Source of the DNA: Streptomyces musisoli
GTDB taxonomy: Bacteria; Actinomycetota; Actinomycetes; Streptomycetales; Streptomycetaceae
Assembly: GCF_016741855.1 (NCBI RefSeq)
Contig: NZ_JAERRH010000018.1
Location: forward strand, 1-64,000
Direction: 5' to 3'
DNA length: 64,000 bases
Under the pieces are notes generated by a model that saw only the letters and a program-made list of their open reading frames with translations, ran no database searches and had not been told where the DNA came from. Numbering within the stretch: the stretch's first letter is position 1; each line of letters starts with the position of its first letter. This document shows, piece by piece, positions 18,419 to 27,677 of this stretch. Made by a program: the position numbers and the translations under genes.

Positions 18419-20674
18419 TCAGCCCGCCGTCTCCCCGCCCTTCCGGGTGGGCGAGGCGGCGGGTTCGCGTTTCCCCGCCTCACCCCGCTTTCCCGGCTCC
18501 CCCTGCGTCCCGGCCTCCCCGCCGCCCTGGACCACCGGCCCACGCGGCGCCGGCAGCGCGGACAGCGCCCCCACCTCCCGGTGCCTGAGCGCCCGGGCCA
18601 CCGCCGCCTCCCGGTCCAGCCCCGCGCCCTCCCGCACACACTCCGCGTACCGGGCGTCGCCCAGCGCCTGCCGTGCGGCGGCCTCGCACTGCTCGTGCGG
18701 GGCGTTGTAGTAAGCCGAACCGAACAGCGGCAGTCCGACGGAGGGCCACAACCGCGCCGCGGCGCCCTGGAGCACCGCCGCCTCCACCGGATCCCCCTGC
18801 GTCACCGTCACCAGCGCCATCAGCTCGATCGACAGCACCGAGCCCAGCAGGTCGCGGAAGGCGTGCGCGTCGCCCAGGCACTCCGCCAGCAGTGCCCGCG
18901 CGCCGGCCGGGTCCCCGCCGAGCCAGGCCGCGTACGCCAGCACGTACAGCGCGTACGACCGTGCCCAGCGCTCCCCGTGGTCCTCGCAGACCTGGCGCAC
19001 GTCCTCGCACAGCCGGACCGCGTCCGGCAGATCCCCCTGGAACGCCCGCGCCATCGCCAGCTCCACCTGGCCCATCAGGACGTTGCTGTTCAGCTCGCCG
19101 ATCTCCCGGTAGCGGTCCAGCGCCGACCGCAGCAGCGTTTCTGCGCGGGCCATGTCATCCGTGACCAGGGCCAGACAGCCGCTGCGGTGCTCGGCGTACG
19201 CCACCGCCGTCGGGTCTGCCGACCGTTCCGCCTGCTCACGGCACGCCCGCAGTGCCTGGAGCGCCGGCACCGTGTCGCCCTGGAGGATCGCCACGTAGCC
19301 GAGCACCCACAGCGCCTTCAGCCGGGACTGGTCGTACTCCGAATCCAGCTCCACGCTGCGCTCCAGCCAGCGCCGGCCCTCGGAGAGCCGGCCGCAGCCG
19401 ACCCAGCAGAACCACAGCGAACCGGCCAGATGCTGGCCGAGGTGCGCCTCGTCCGGCACGGTCAGACAGAAGTCCAGCGCGGTGCGCAGATTCGGCAGCT
19501 CGGCATCCACCCGCGCGGCCACCTCCCGCTGCCGGGGCGAGAACCACTCCAGCTCGCACCAGGTCGCCAGGCCCAGGTACCAGTCCCGGTGCCGTCTGCG
19601 CAGCCGGTCCGCGTCCCCGGTCGCCGCCAGCCAGTCGGCGCCGTATTCCCGGACGGTGTCCAGCATCCGGTAACGGGGGCCCGCCTGGGCCTCGTCGCGG
19701 GAGACGACCGACTGGGCGAGCAGCTCCGCCAGCACGTCCAGCACGTCCTCGGCGGGCAGTCCCTCCCCGCTGCACACGTACTCGGCCGCCTCCAGGTCGA
19801 AGGAGCCCGCGAACACCGACAGGCGCGCCCACAGCAGCCGCTCGGCCGGCGTGCACAGCTCGTGGCTCCAGCCGATCGCCGTGCGCAGCGTCTGGTGCCG
19901 GGGGAGGGCGTCCCGGCCGCCGCCGGTCAGCAGCCGGAACCGGTCGTCGAGGCGCTGGAGCAACTGCGCCGGGGACAGTGCCCGCAGCCGCCCGGCCGCC
20001 AGCTCCAGCGCCAGCGGGATCCCCTCCAGCCGGCGGCACACCTCCCGCACCTCGGCGCCGTCGGCGACCGGCACCCCCTGCGAACGGGCCCGGTCCGTGA
20101 ACAGCTCCACCGCCTCGTCCCCGCCGAGCGGCGCCAGCGGGAACAGCCGCTCGCCCGCGAGGCCCAGCGGGCGCCGGCCCGTGGCCAGCACGCGCAGCTC
20201 CGGCAGTTTCCGCAGCAGCTCCGCCACCAGGTCCGCCGAGGCCGTCACCAGGTACTCGAAGCCGTCCAGCACCAGCAGGACCCGGCGGCCGGCCAGATGC
20301 TCCAGCAGCGTCTGGCGGGGCGTGCGGGTGGTGTGGTCGGTCAGCCCCAGCGCCTCCACGACCGCGTACTCCACGAACTGCGGATCACGCACCGGCGCCA
20401 GCTCCACCCGCCCCAGGTCCGCCGCGGGCACGCCACGCGTGGGGTCACCGGACGCCCACCGTGCCGCCGCCCGCACCGCCAGCCGGGACTTGCCGACCCC
20501 GCCGACCCCGGTCACGGTCACCAGCCGCGCCCGGCCGAGCGCGGCCGTCAGCTCGGCCAGCTCGGCCGAGCGCCCGACGAAGGCGGTGAGTTCGAGGGGC
20601 GGATCGCCGTCCGTCCAGGAGCCGGCGCTGTGAGGACCTCGCATGGGACACGGAGCGTACTGAACCGTGTTCAT
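18419..20674 (-). CDS. AfsR-like NB-ARC ATPase with C-terminal TPR region, no SARP domain
   Basis: About 751 residues. After LELTAFVGRSAELAEL comes an NB-ARC/STAND nucleotide-binding module with Walker A TVTGVGGVGKSRLAV (about 57-71) and Walker B RRVLLVLDGFEYL, a winged-helix-like segment with WARLSVFAGSFDLEAAEYV, and a long Ala/Leu-rich TPR-type C-terminus. This is the architecture of the AfsR/LuxR-type regulators without their DNA-binding domain at either end, so it may act through a partner. Start uncertain: ATG 20674 has GGGAAG upstream, ATG 20644 is also possible. It stands alone on the minus strand between rpsD and the alaS cluster. Confidence 0.8.
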   Translation of the reverse strand: MNTVQYAPCPMRGPHSAGSWTDGDPPLELTAFVGRSAELAELTAALGRARLVTVTGVGGVGKSRLAVRAAARWASGDPTRGVPAADLGRVELAPVRDPQFVEYAVVEALGLTDHTTRTPRQTLLEHLAGRRVLLVLDGFEYLVTASADLVAELLRKLPELRVLATGRRPLGLAGERLFPLAPLGGDEAVELFTDRARSQGVPVADGAEVREVCRRLEGIPLALELAAGRLRALSPAQLLQRLDDRFRLLTGGGRDALPRHQTLRTAIGWSHELCTPAERLLWARLSVFAGSFDLEAAEYVCSGEGLPAEDVLDVLAELLAQSVVSRDEAQAGPRYRMLDTVREYGADWLAATGDADRLRRRHRDWYLGLATWCELEWFSPRQREVAARVDAELPNLRTALDFCLTVPDEAHLGQHLAGSLWFCWVGCGRLSEGRRWLERSVELDSEYDQSRLKALWVLGYVAILQGDTVPALQALRACREQAERSADPTAVAYAEHRSGCLALVTDDMARAETLLRSALDRYREIGELNSNVLMGQVELAMARAFQGDLPDAVRLCEDVRQVCEDHGERWARSYALYVLAYAAWLGGDPAGARALLAECLGDAHAFRDLLGSVLSIELMALVTVTQGDPVEAAVLQGAAARLWPSVGLPLFGSAYYNAPHEQCEAAARQALGDARYAECVREGAGLDREAAVARALRHREVGALSALPAPRGPVVQGGGEAGTQGEPGKRGEAGKREPAASPTRKGGETAG

Positions 20675-20796
20675 TCCGTACAATCGCTTCCCGCAACTCC
20701 GCTCGCACCGGCCGGTAATCCGGTACGGAGCCTCCGCCTGGCGCGATAGGCTCGGCACACGACTTTTTCGATGCTCAGGCACGTTTCAGGGAGCGG

Positions 20797-21234
20797 GTGC
20801 GCACAGTGTCCGGTGGAGAGGTGGCCGGGATCCTGGTGGCCGTCTTCTGGGCGATCCTGGTCTCCTTCCTCGCCGTCGCACTGGTGAGGCTGGCCCAGAC
20901 GCTCAAGGCGACCACCAAGCTCGTCGCGGACGTGACCGACCAGGCGGTTCCCCTGCTGGCCGACGCCTCCCAGGCGGTGCGCTCCGCGCAGACCCAGATC
21001 GACCGGGTCGACGCGATCGCCTCCGACGTCCAGGAGGTCACGTCGAACGCCTCGGCGCTGTCGACCACCGTCGCCTCCACCTTCGGCGGGCCGCTGGTCA
21101 AGGTCGCGGCCTTCGGCTACGGCGTCCGCCGGGCCCTCGGCGGCCGCAAGGAGGAGGACGTGCCCGGGAAGTCGCCCCGGCGTAACGTGATCGTGGGCCG
21201 CACGGTCCCCGCCGCACGACGCAAGCGGAAGTAA
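20797..21234 (+). CDS. DUF948 domain membrane protein
   Basis: A 145-residue protein with an N-terminal membrane helix (VAGILVAVFWAILVSFLAVAL) followed by an amphipathic Ala/Val/Thr-rich helix pattern (TKLVADVTDQAVPLLADASQAV) typical of DUF948, and a basic C-terminus. The function is unknown; proteins of this family sit just upstream of alaS in many actinobacteria. An alternative GTG at 20806 would remove three residues and give the family-typical SGGEVAG start. It shares a message with the next two genes. Confidence 0.82.
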   Translation: MRTVSGGEVAGILVAVFWAILVSFLAVALVRLAQTLKATTKLVADVTDQAVPLLADASQAVRSAQTQIDRVDAIASDVQEVTSNASALSTTVASTFGGPLVKVAAFGYGVRRALGGRKEEDVPGKSPRRNVIVGRTVPAARRKRK

Positions 21235-21250
21235 GGACTGAGACCGAGCG

Positions 21251-21613
21251 ATGTTCCGCCGTACGTTCTGGTTCAGCACCGGTGTCGCCGCCGGCGTGTG
21301 GGCCACCACCAAGGTCAACCGCAAGCTGAGGCAGCTGACCCCGGAGAGCCTCGCCGCCACCGCGGCGAACAAGGCCCTGGAGACCGGCCAGCGCCTGAAG
21401 GACCGCGCGGTCGGCTTCGCGCTCGAAGTCCGCGACAACATGGCCCAGCGGGAGGCCGAACTGGGGGAGGCCCTCGGCATCCACGAGGACCCCGAACTCG
21501 CGGTGGCCCGGCGGTACGCCGCCATCGAGAACGACCACAGCAACCCGAAGTACATCGAGGCCCCGATGTCTTCGCAGACGAAGCACTCGTACAACCGGAA
21601 TGAGGACCACTGA
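21251..21613 (+). CDS. Conserved small protein upstream of alaS (DUF6167-like)
   Basis: A 120-residue protein starting MFRRTFWFSTGVAAGVWATTKVNRKLRQLTP in part, with a short N-terminal hydrophobic stretch, a central helical part (ALETGQRLKDRAVGFALEVRDNM) and a polar tail. I recognise it as a conserved actinobacterial family placed between the DUF948 gene and alaS, without known function. It is 16 bp after the DUF948 gene, and its last base is the first base of alaS, so the three are probably translated together. Confidence 0.8.
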   Translation: MFRRTFWFSTGVAAGVWATTKVNRKLRQLTPESLAATAANKALETGQRLKDRAVGFALEVRDNMAQREAELGEALGIHEDPELAVARRYAAIENDHSNPKYIEAPMSSQTKHSYNRNEDH

Positions 21614-24285
21614 TGGAGTCGGCCGAGATTCGCCGCCGCTGGCTGAGCTTCTTCGAGGAGCGCGGGCACACCGTCGTCCCTTCGGCGTCGCTCATCGCGG
21701 ACGACCCGACTCTGCTCCTCGTCCCCGCCGGCATGGTTCCCTTCAAGCCGTACTTCCTGGGTGAGGTCAAGCCGCCCTTCCCGCGCGCCACCAGCGTGCA
21801 GAAGTGCGTGCGCACGCCCGACATCGAAGAGGTCGGCAAGACCACCCGCCACGGCACGTTCTTCCAGATGTGCGGCAACTTCTCCTTCGGCGACTACTTC
21901 AAGGAAGGCGCCATCAAGCACGCCTGGGAGCTGCTCACCAGCGCCCAGGACAAGGGCGGTTACGGTCTCGACCCCGAGCGCCTGTGGATCACCGTCTACC
22001 AGGACGACGACGAGGCCGAGCGCATCTGGCACGAGGTCGTCGGGGTGCCGAAGGAGCGCATCCAGCGCCTCGGCATGAAGGACAACTACTGGTCCATGGG
22101 CGTCCCCGGCCCCTGCGGCCCCTGCTCCGAGATCAACTACGACCGCGGCCCCGAGTTCGGCGCCGAGGGCGGCCCCGCCGTCAACGACGAGCGGTACGTG
22201 GAGATCTGGAACCTCGTCTTCATGCAGTACGAGCGCGGCGAGGGCATCGGCAAGGACAACTTCGAGATCCTCGGCGAGCTGCCGAGCAAGAACATCGACA
22301 CGGGCCTCGGCCTGGAGCGTCTCGCCATGATTCTGCAGGGTGTGCAGAACATGTACGAGATCGACACCTCCATGGCCGTCATCGACAAGGCCACCGAGCT
22401 GACCGGTGTCCGCTACGGCGACGCCCACGAATCGGACGTGTCCCTCCGTGTGGTCACCGACCACATGCGCACCTCCACCATGCTCATCGGCGACGGTGTC
22501 ACCCCCGGCAACGAGGGCCGTGGCTACGTGCTGCGCCGCATCATGCGCCGCGCCATCCGCAACATGCGGCTGCTGGGCGCCACCGGTCCGGTCGTCAAGG
22601 ACCTGATCGACACCGTGATCGGCATGATGGGGCAGCAGTACCCCGAGCTGATCACCGACCGCGAGCGCATCGAGAAGGTGGCCGTCGCCGAGGAGAACGC
22701 CTTCCTCAAGACGCTGAAGGCCGGCACCAACATCCTCGACACCGCCGTCACCGAGACCAAGCAGACCGGTGGCACGGTCCTCTCCGGCGACAAGGCGTTC
22801 CTGCTCCACGACACCTGGGGCTTCCCGATCGACCTCACCCTGGAGATGGCCGCCGAGCAGGGCCTCTCCGTGGACGAGGAGGGCTTCCGCCGCCTGATGA
22901 AGGAGCAGCGGGAGCGCGCCAAGGCCGACGCCCAGGCCAAGAAGACCGGCCACGCCGACATGGGCGCCTACCGCGAGATCGCGGACGCCGCCGGCGAGAC
23001 CGACTTCATCGGCTACACCGACACCGAGGGCGAGTCCACGATCGTCGGCCTGCTGGTCGACGGCGTCTCCTCCCCGGCCGCCACCGAGGGCGACGAGGTC
23101 GAGGTCGTCCTCGACCGCACCCCGTTCTACGCCGAGGGCGGCGGCCAGATCGGCGACACCGGCCGCATCAAGGTCGACACCGGCGCCGTCATCGAGATCC
23201 GCGACTGCCAGAAGCCGGTCCCGGGCGTGTACGTCCACAAGGGCGTCGTCCAGGTCGGCGAGGTCACCGTCGGTGCCAAGGCCCACGCCTCGATCGACGC
23301 CCGCCGCCGCCACTCCATCGCCCGCGCCCACTCGGCCACCCACCTGACCCACCAGGCGCTGCGCGACGCCCTCGGCCCGACGGCCGCCCAGGCCGGTTCC
23401 GAGAACCAGCCCGGCCGCTTCCGCTTCGACTTCGGCTCCCCGTCCGCCGTCCCGACGGCCGTGATGACCGACGTCGAGCAGAAGATCAACGAGGTGCTCG
23501 CCCGCGACCTGGACGTGCACGCCGAGGTCATGGGCATCGACGAGGCCAAGAAGCAGGGCGCCATCGCCGAGTTCGGCGAGAAGTACGGCGAGCGCGTCCG
23601 CGTGGTCACCATCGGCGACTTCTCCAAGGAGCTGTGCGGCGGCACCCACGTGCACAACACCGCCCAGCTGGGCCTCGTGAAGCTGCTCGGCGAGTCCTCC
23701 ATCGGCTCGGGTGTCCGCCGTATCGAGGCCCTCGTCGGTGTGGACGCCTACAACTTCCTCGCCCGCGAGCACACGGTCGTCAACCAGCTGACCGAGCTGC
23801 TCAAGGGCCGCGCGGAGGAGCTGCCGGAGAAGGTCTCCGCCATGCTCGGCAAGCTGAAGGACGCCGAGAAGGAGATCGAGAGGTTCCGCGCCGAGAAGGT
23901 GCTCCAGGCCGCCGCCGGCCTCGCCGAGTCCGCCAAGGACGTGCGGGGCGTGGCCCTGGTGACCGGACAGGTGCCGGACGGCACCACCCCGGACGACCTG
24001 CGCAAGCTGGTCCTCGACGTGCGCGGCCGCATCCAGGGCGGACGCGCCGCCGTGGTCGCCCTCTTCACGGTCAACAATGGCAAGCCGCTGACGGTCATCG
24101 CCACCAACGACGCCGCCCGTGAGCGCGGCCTAAAGGCCGGTGACCTGGTCCGTACCGCCGCCAAGACGCTCGGCGGCGGCGGTGGCGGCAAGCCGGACGT
24201 CGCCCAGGGCGGCGGCCAGAACCCGGCCGCCGTCGGCGATGCCGTCGATGCCGTCGAGCGGCTCGTCGCCGAGACCGCCAAGTAG
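21613..24285 (+). CDS. alaS: Alanyl-tRNA synthetase
   Basis: An 890-residue class IIc synthetase. The catalytic core begins MESAEIRRRWLSFFEERGH and contains the class II motifs (TSVQKCVRTPDIEEVG, RHGTFFQMCGNFSFGDYF). The editing domain has the zinc-ligand HSATH motif (RAHSATHLTHQALRDALG) and CGGTH (KELCGGTHVHNTAQ), and a Gly-rich linker leads to the C-terminal DHHA1 part. TGATG overlap joins it to the preceding gene. ruvX follows after 17 bp. Confidence 0.97.
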   Translation: MESAEIRRRWLSFFEERGHTVVPSASLIADDPTLLLVPAGMVPFKPYFLGEVKPPFPRATSVQKCVRTPDIEEVGKTTRHGTFFQMCGNFSFGDYFKEGAIKHAWELLTSAQDKGGYGLDPERLWITVYQDDDEAERIWHEVVGVPKERIQRLGMKDNYWSMGVPGPCGPCSEINYDRGPEFGAEGGPAVNDERYVEIWNLVFMQYERGEGIGKDNFEILGELPSKNIDTGLGLERLAMILQGVQNMYEIDTSMAVIDKATELTGVRYGDAHESDVSLRVVTDHMRTSTMLIGDGVTPGNEGRGYVLRRIMRRAIRNMRLLGATGPVVKDLIDTVIGMMGQQYPELITDRERIEKVAVAEENAFLKTLKAGTNILDTAVTETKQTGGTVLSGDKAFLLHDTWGFPIDLTLEMAAEQGLSVDEEGFRRLMKEQRERAKADAQAKKTGHADMGAYREIADAAGETDFIGYTDTEGESTIVGLLVDGVSSPAATEGDEVEVVLDRTPFYAEGGGQIGDTGRIKVDTGAVIEIRDCQKPVPGVYVHKGVVQVGEVTVGAKAHASIDARRRHSIARAHSATHLTHQALRDALGPTAAQAGSENQPGRFRFDFGSPSAVPTAVMTDVEQKINEVLARDLDVHAEVMGIDEAKKQGAIAEFGEKYGERVRVVTIGDFSKELCGGTHVHNTAQLGLVKLLGESSIGSGVRRIEALVGVDAYNFLAREHTVVNQLTELLKGRAEELPEKVSAMLGKLKDAEKEIERFRAEKVLQAAAGLAESAKDVRGVALVTGQVPDGTTPDDLRKLVLDVRGRIQGGRAAVVALFTVNNGKPLTVIATNDAARERGLKAGDLVRTAAKTLGGGGGGKPDVAQGGGQNPAAVGDAVDAVERLVAETAK

Positions 24286-24302
24286 GGAACGGTCGAGGAA
24301 TC

Positions 24303-24767
24303 ATGCGCAGAGGACGTCGGCTCGCGATCGACGTCGGGGACGCCCGGATCGGGGTCGCCTCGTGCGACCCCGACGGGATCCTCGCCACCCCGGTGGAGAC
24401 CGTCCCCGGCCGGGACATCCCCGCCGCTCACCGCCGGCTCGGGCAACTGGTGGAGGAGTACGAACCGATCGAGGTCGTCGTCGGCCTGCCCCGCTCCCTC
24501 AAGGGGGGCGAGGGCCCGGCCGCGGTCAAGGTCCGCGCCTTCGCCCAGGAACTGGCCCAGGGCATCAAGCCGGTGCCGGTGCGCCTGGTGGACGAGCGGA
24601 TGACGACCGTGACGGCCAGTCAGGGACTGCGCGCCTCGGGCGTCAGGTCCAAGAAGGGCCGCTCGGTCATCGACCAGGCGGCGGCCGTCGTCATTCTGCA
24701 GCAGGCCCTGGAATCCGAACGGGTGTCAGGCAAAGCACCCGGCGAGGGCGTCGAAGTGGTCATCTGA
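24303..24767 (+). CDS. ruvX: Putative pre-16S rRNA nuclease / Holliday junction resolvase-like RuvX (YqgF)
   Basis: A 154-residue RNase H-fold protein. The first motif RLAIDVGDARIGVASCDPDG supplies the catalytic Asp, VVVGLPRSLKGGEG is the second conserved element, and RLVDERMTTVTA with SVIDQAAAVVILQQAL complete the YqgF pattern. In E. coli the family matures the 16S rRNA 5' end. It lies between alaS and mltG, as is common in Gram-positive genomes. Confidence 0.93.
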   Translation: MRRGRRLAIDVGDARIGVASCDPDGILATPVETVPGRDIPAAHRRLGQLVEEYEPIEVVVGLPRSLKGGEGPAAVKVRAFAQELAQGIKPVPVRLVDERMTTVTASQGLRASGVRSKKGRSVIDQAAAVVILQQALESERVSGKAPGEGVEVVI

Positions 24768-24889
24768 TCGCGATACGGTAACGTTCCGCGCGATGCGCCG
24801 GTGTTCGAACAGCCGGGGCACAGCAAGAGGCGGAACGGAAGCCGGCCCACCGGCCGCGTGAACGTCGGCCTCGCGGCTCTAGGGGATCG

Positions 24890-26545
24890 ATGACTGAGTA
24901 TGGCCGGGGCCAAGGCTCCGAACCGTGGCATCCGGAGGACCCGTTGTACGGGGACGGCGGATGGGGAGGGCAGCAGGCACAGACGGGCCCGCAGTCCCCC
25001 TACGACGGGCGGCCGCAGCACTATCCCCAGGCGTCGCAGCACGGTGACTGGACCCAGGGGCAGCAGCCCGGGTACGGCGAGCAGCAGCACCAGCAGTACG
25101 ACGTGTCCGGTCAGCCGCAGTACGACCAGCAGTTCGCCGGTCACCCCCAGCAGCAGTTCCACCAGGGCGGATGGGACGCGACCGGCACGCACGGCCAGGT
25201 GCCGTACGCCGCCGACCCCGGCGACCCGTACGGTCAGCAGCCCGTGGCCTACGGCGGGGAGCAGCCCGACTTCTACGGCACCGAGGACGCCTACCCGCCG
25301 CCGGAGCCGCCCGGCCGCAGGCGTCCCGAGCCCGGTCCGGAGCCGGCGGCCGACGCCGAGGGGGAGGCCGACGTCCTCGCCGGAGACGACGAGGACGACG
25401 AGGAGCACGAGCTCCAGGGCCGGCGCGAGCGGCGCGGCAAGGGCCGCAAGCCGGTCAAGAGCAAGAAGCGGCGTACCGGCTGCGCCTGCATGGTGGTCGT
25501 CCTGGTGTTCGGCGGCGGCCTCGGCGGAGTCGGATATTTCGGCTACAAGTTCTACCAAAATCGTTTCGGCACGGCCCCGGACTTCGCGGGTGAGGGCACC
25601 AGCCGGACGGTGACCGTGGAGATCCCCAAGGGCGCGGGCGGCTGGGAGATCGGCCGCCGCCTGAAGGAGGCCGGGGTAGTCAAGAGCGCCGAGGCGTTCG
25701 TCCACGCCCAGGGTCAGACGCCGGGCGGCGACGGGATCCAGGCCGGCGCCTACCTCCTGAAGAAGGAGATGTCCGCCGCCAGCGCCGTCAAGCTCATGCT
25801 GGACCCGCGCAGCCAGAACAACGTGGTGGTCACCGAGGGCGAGCGCAACTCGGGCGTCTACGCGGCCATCGACAAGAAGCTCGACCTGCCCGCCGGCAGC
25901 ACCAAGAAGATCGCCCGGAAGCAGTACAAGAGCCTCGGCCTGCCGGCGTGGGCGGAGAACAACGGCGACATCATCGACCCGCTGGAGGGCTTCCTCTGGC
26001 CGGCCACGTACCCGGCCGCGAAGGGCATGAAGCCCGAGGCGATCCTGAAGCAGATGGTGACCCAGGCCAAGCAGAAGTACGCCGCCTACGGTCTCGACGG
26101 CAAGGCCAGGGAACTCGGCCTGGACAACGCGTTCGAGCTGGTCACGGTCGCGAGCCTGGTCCAGGCCGAGGGCAAGACGCACGACGACTTCCGCAAGATG
26201 GCCGAGGTGGTCTACAACCGCCTCAAGCCCACCAACACCGAGACCAACCGGCTGCTCCAGTTCGACTCGACCTACAACTACCTCCTGGGCAAGAGCAACA
26301 TCCACATCTCCGAGAAGGAGATCAACAGCAACCCGAGCCCGTACAACACGTACACCCACAAGGGACTTCCGCCCGGCCCGATCGGCAACCCGGGCGAGGA
26401 CGCGCTGAAGGCGACACTCAACCCGACGGACGACGGCTGGATCTACTTCGTGGCGACCGACGGCACGAGCAACACCGAGTTCGCCAAGACCTACGCCGAA
26501 TTCCAAGAACTCAAGGACAAGTTCAATGCCAGCTCGGGCAACTGA
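24890..26545 (+). CDS. mltG: Endolytic transglycosylase MltG
   Basis: A 551-residue membrane-anchored YceG-family enzyme that cuts nascent peptidoglycan strands. An unusually long Gln/Tyr/Pro-rich cytoplasmic N-terminus (about 1-185) precedes one membrane helix (CMVVVLVFGGGLGGVGYFGY, about 203-222) and the extracellular catalytic domain. The active-site region reads ASLVQAEGKTHDDF, where the Glu aligns with the catalytic Glu of E. coli MltG (ASIVEKE), and PYNTYTHKGLPPGPIGNPG is the conserved C-terminal signature. The last 20 bp overlap aroE. Confidence 0.93.
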   Translation: MTEYGRGQGSEPWHPEDPLYGDGGWGGQQAQTGPQSPYDGRPQHYPQASQHGDWTQGQQPGYGEQQHQQYDVSGQPQYDQQFAGHPQQQFHQGGWDATGTHGQVPYAADPGDPYGQQPVAYGGEQPDFYGTEDAYPPPEPPGRRRPEPGPEPAADAEGEADVLAGDDEDDEEHELQGRRERRGKGRKPVKSKKRRTGCACMVVVLVFGGGLGGVGYFGYKFYQNRFGTAPDFAGEGTSRTVTVEIPKGAGGWEIGRRLKEAGVVKSAEAFVHAQGQTPGGDGIQAGAYLLKKEMSAASAVKLMLDPRSQNNVVVTEGERNSGVYAAIDKKLDLPAGSTKKIARKQYKSLGLPAWAENNGDIIDPLEGFLWPATYPAAKGMKPEAILKQMVTQAKQKYAAYGLDGKARELGLDNAFELVTVASLVQAEGKTHDDFRKMAEVVYNRLKPTNTETNRLLQFDSTYNYLLGKSNIHISEKEINSNPSPYNTYTHKGLPPGPIGNPGEDALKATLNPTDDGWIYFVATDGTSNTEFAKTYAEFQELKDKFNASSGN

Positions 26546-27365
26546 CGGCCGCCGGGCCGCCGTGCTCGGTTCGCCGATCGCCCACTCCCTCTCCCCGGTG
26601 CTGCACCGGGCCGCGTACGACGCGGCCGGACTCACCGGCTGGTCGTACGACAGCTTCGAGGTGGACGAGGCCGCGCTGCCCGGTTTCCTGGACCGGCTCG
26701 GGCCCGAGTGGGCGGGACTGTCACTGACCATGCCGCTGAAGCGGGCGGTCATCCCGCTGGTGGACGAGATCAGTGACACGGCGGCCTCGGTCGACGCGGT
26801 CAACACGCTCGTCTTCACCGAGGACGGACGCCGGCTCGGCGACAACACCGACATCCCGGGCATGGTGGCCGCGCTGCGCGAGCACGGCATCGAACAGGTC
26901 GACTCCGCCGCCATCCTGGGCGCCGGCGCCACCGCCTCCTCCGCGCTCGCCGCGCTGGCCCGGATCTGCACCGGGGAGGTCGTCGCCTACGTCCGCAGCG
27001 AGGCCCGCGCCGCCGAGATGCGGCAGTGGGGCGAACGGCTCGACGTGGAGGTCCGCACCGCGGACTGGTCGGACGCCGCCCAGGCGATGCGCGCGCCGCT
27101 GGTGATCGCCACCACGCCCGCCGGGACCACCGACGCCCTCGCCACCGCCGTGCCCGAACGCCCCGCCACCCTCTTCGACGTGCTCTACGACCCCTGGCCG
27201 ACCGAGCTGGCGGCCCGCTGGTCCATGTTCGGCGGCGCGGTGGTCAGCGGTCTCGACCTGCTGGTCCACCAGGCCGTGCTCCAGTTCGAGCAGATGACCG
27301 GGCACCGTCCGGGCCCGATGGACGCCATGCGGCACGCCGGGGAGAAGGCGCTCGCGGCCCGCTGA
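26526..27365 (+). CDS. aroE: Shikimate dehydrogenase
   Basis: A 279-residue enzyme reducing 3-dehydroshikimate with NADPH. SPIAHSLSPVLHRAAY near the N-terminus binds shikimate, LTMPLKRAVIPLVD contains the catalytic Lys, DNTDIPGM is the second substrate motif, and AAILGAGATASSALAAL forms the nucleotide-binding loop. The start lies within the 3' end of mltG in another frame. Together with aroC, aroK and aroB downstream it forms a shikimate cluster, though a 312-bp repeat-bearing gap separates aroE from the rest. Confidence 0.94.
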   Translation: MPARATDGRRAAVLGSPIAHSLSPVLHRAAYDAAGLTGWSYDSFEVDEAALPGFLDRLGPEWAGLSLTMPLKRAVIPLVDEISDTAASVDAVNTLVFTEDGRRLGDNTDIPGMVAALREHGIEQVDSAAILGAGATASSALAALARICTGEVVAYVRSEARAAEMRQWGERLDVEVRTADWSDAAQAMRAPLVIATTPAGTTDALATAVPERPATLFDVLYDPWPTELAARWSMFGGAVVSGLDLLVHQAVLQFEQMTGHRPGPMDAMRHAGEKALAAR

Positions 27366-27401
27366 CACCCCGCTCACCGCACCCAGCCCGCCCGGCACAC
27401 G

Positions 27402-27506
27402 GCCCGCCGGTGTCTCCGCAGGGCCCGCCGGTGCTTCCGCAGGGCCCGCCGGTGCCCGCGTGCTGCCCGCCGGTGCCTCCGCACGGTCCGCCGGTGTCGC
27501 GCACCG
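27402..27506 (+). repeat. 21-bp tandem repeat array downstream of aroE
   Basis: Five copies of a unit starting GCCCGCCGGTG (the last as GTCCGCCGGTG) begin at 27402, 27423, 27444, 27465 and 27486, exactly 21 bp apart. The remaining 10 bases vary. The array occupies the aroE-aroC gap (27366-27677), in which I see no gene; the rest of the gap should contain the aroC promoter. Confidence 0.85.
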
Positions 27507-27677
27507 GCCCACGGGGTCCGGCCCGCGTCCGCCTGCTGGACCGGCGGCCGGACACCGCCGCCGAACGTGGGATGATCGGAGGTGGCGGACCGGGGTCGCG
27601 CACCCGGTGGCGCCGTCGCCGTACGCGAGCAGGCGCGTACGCAGGGCAGTACCGGGCGCGAGCAGTGAGGAGCACCG

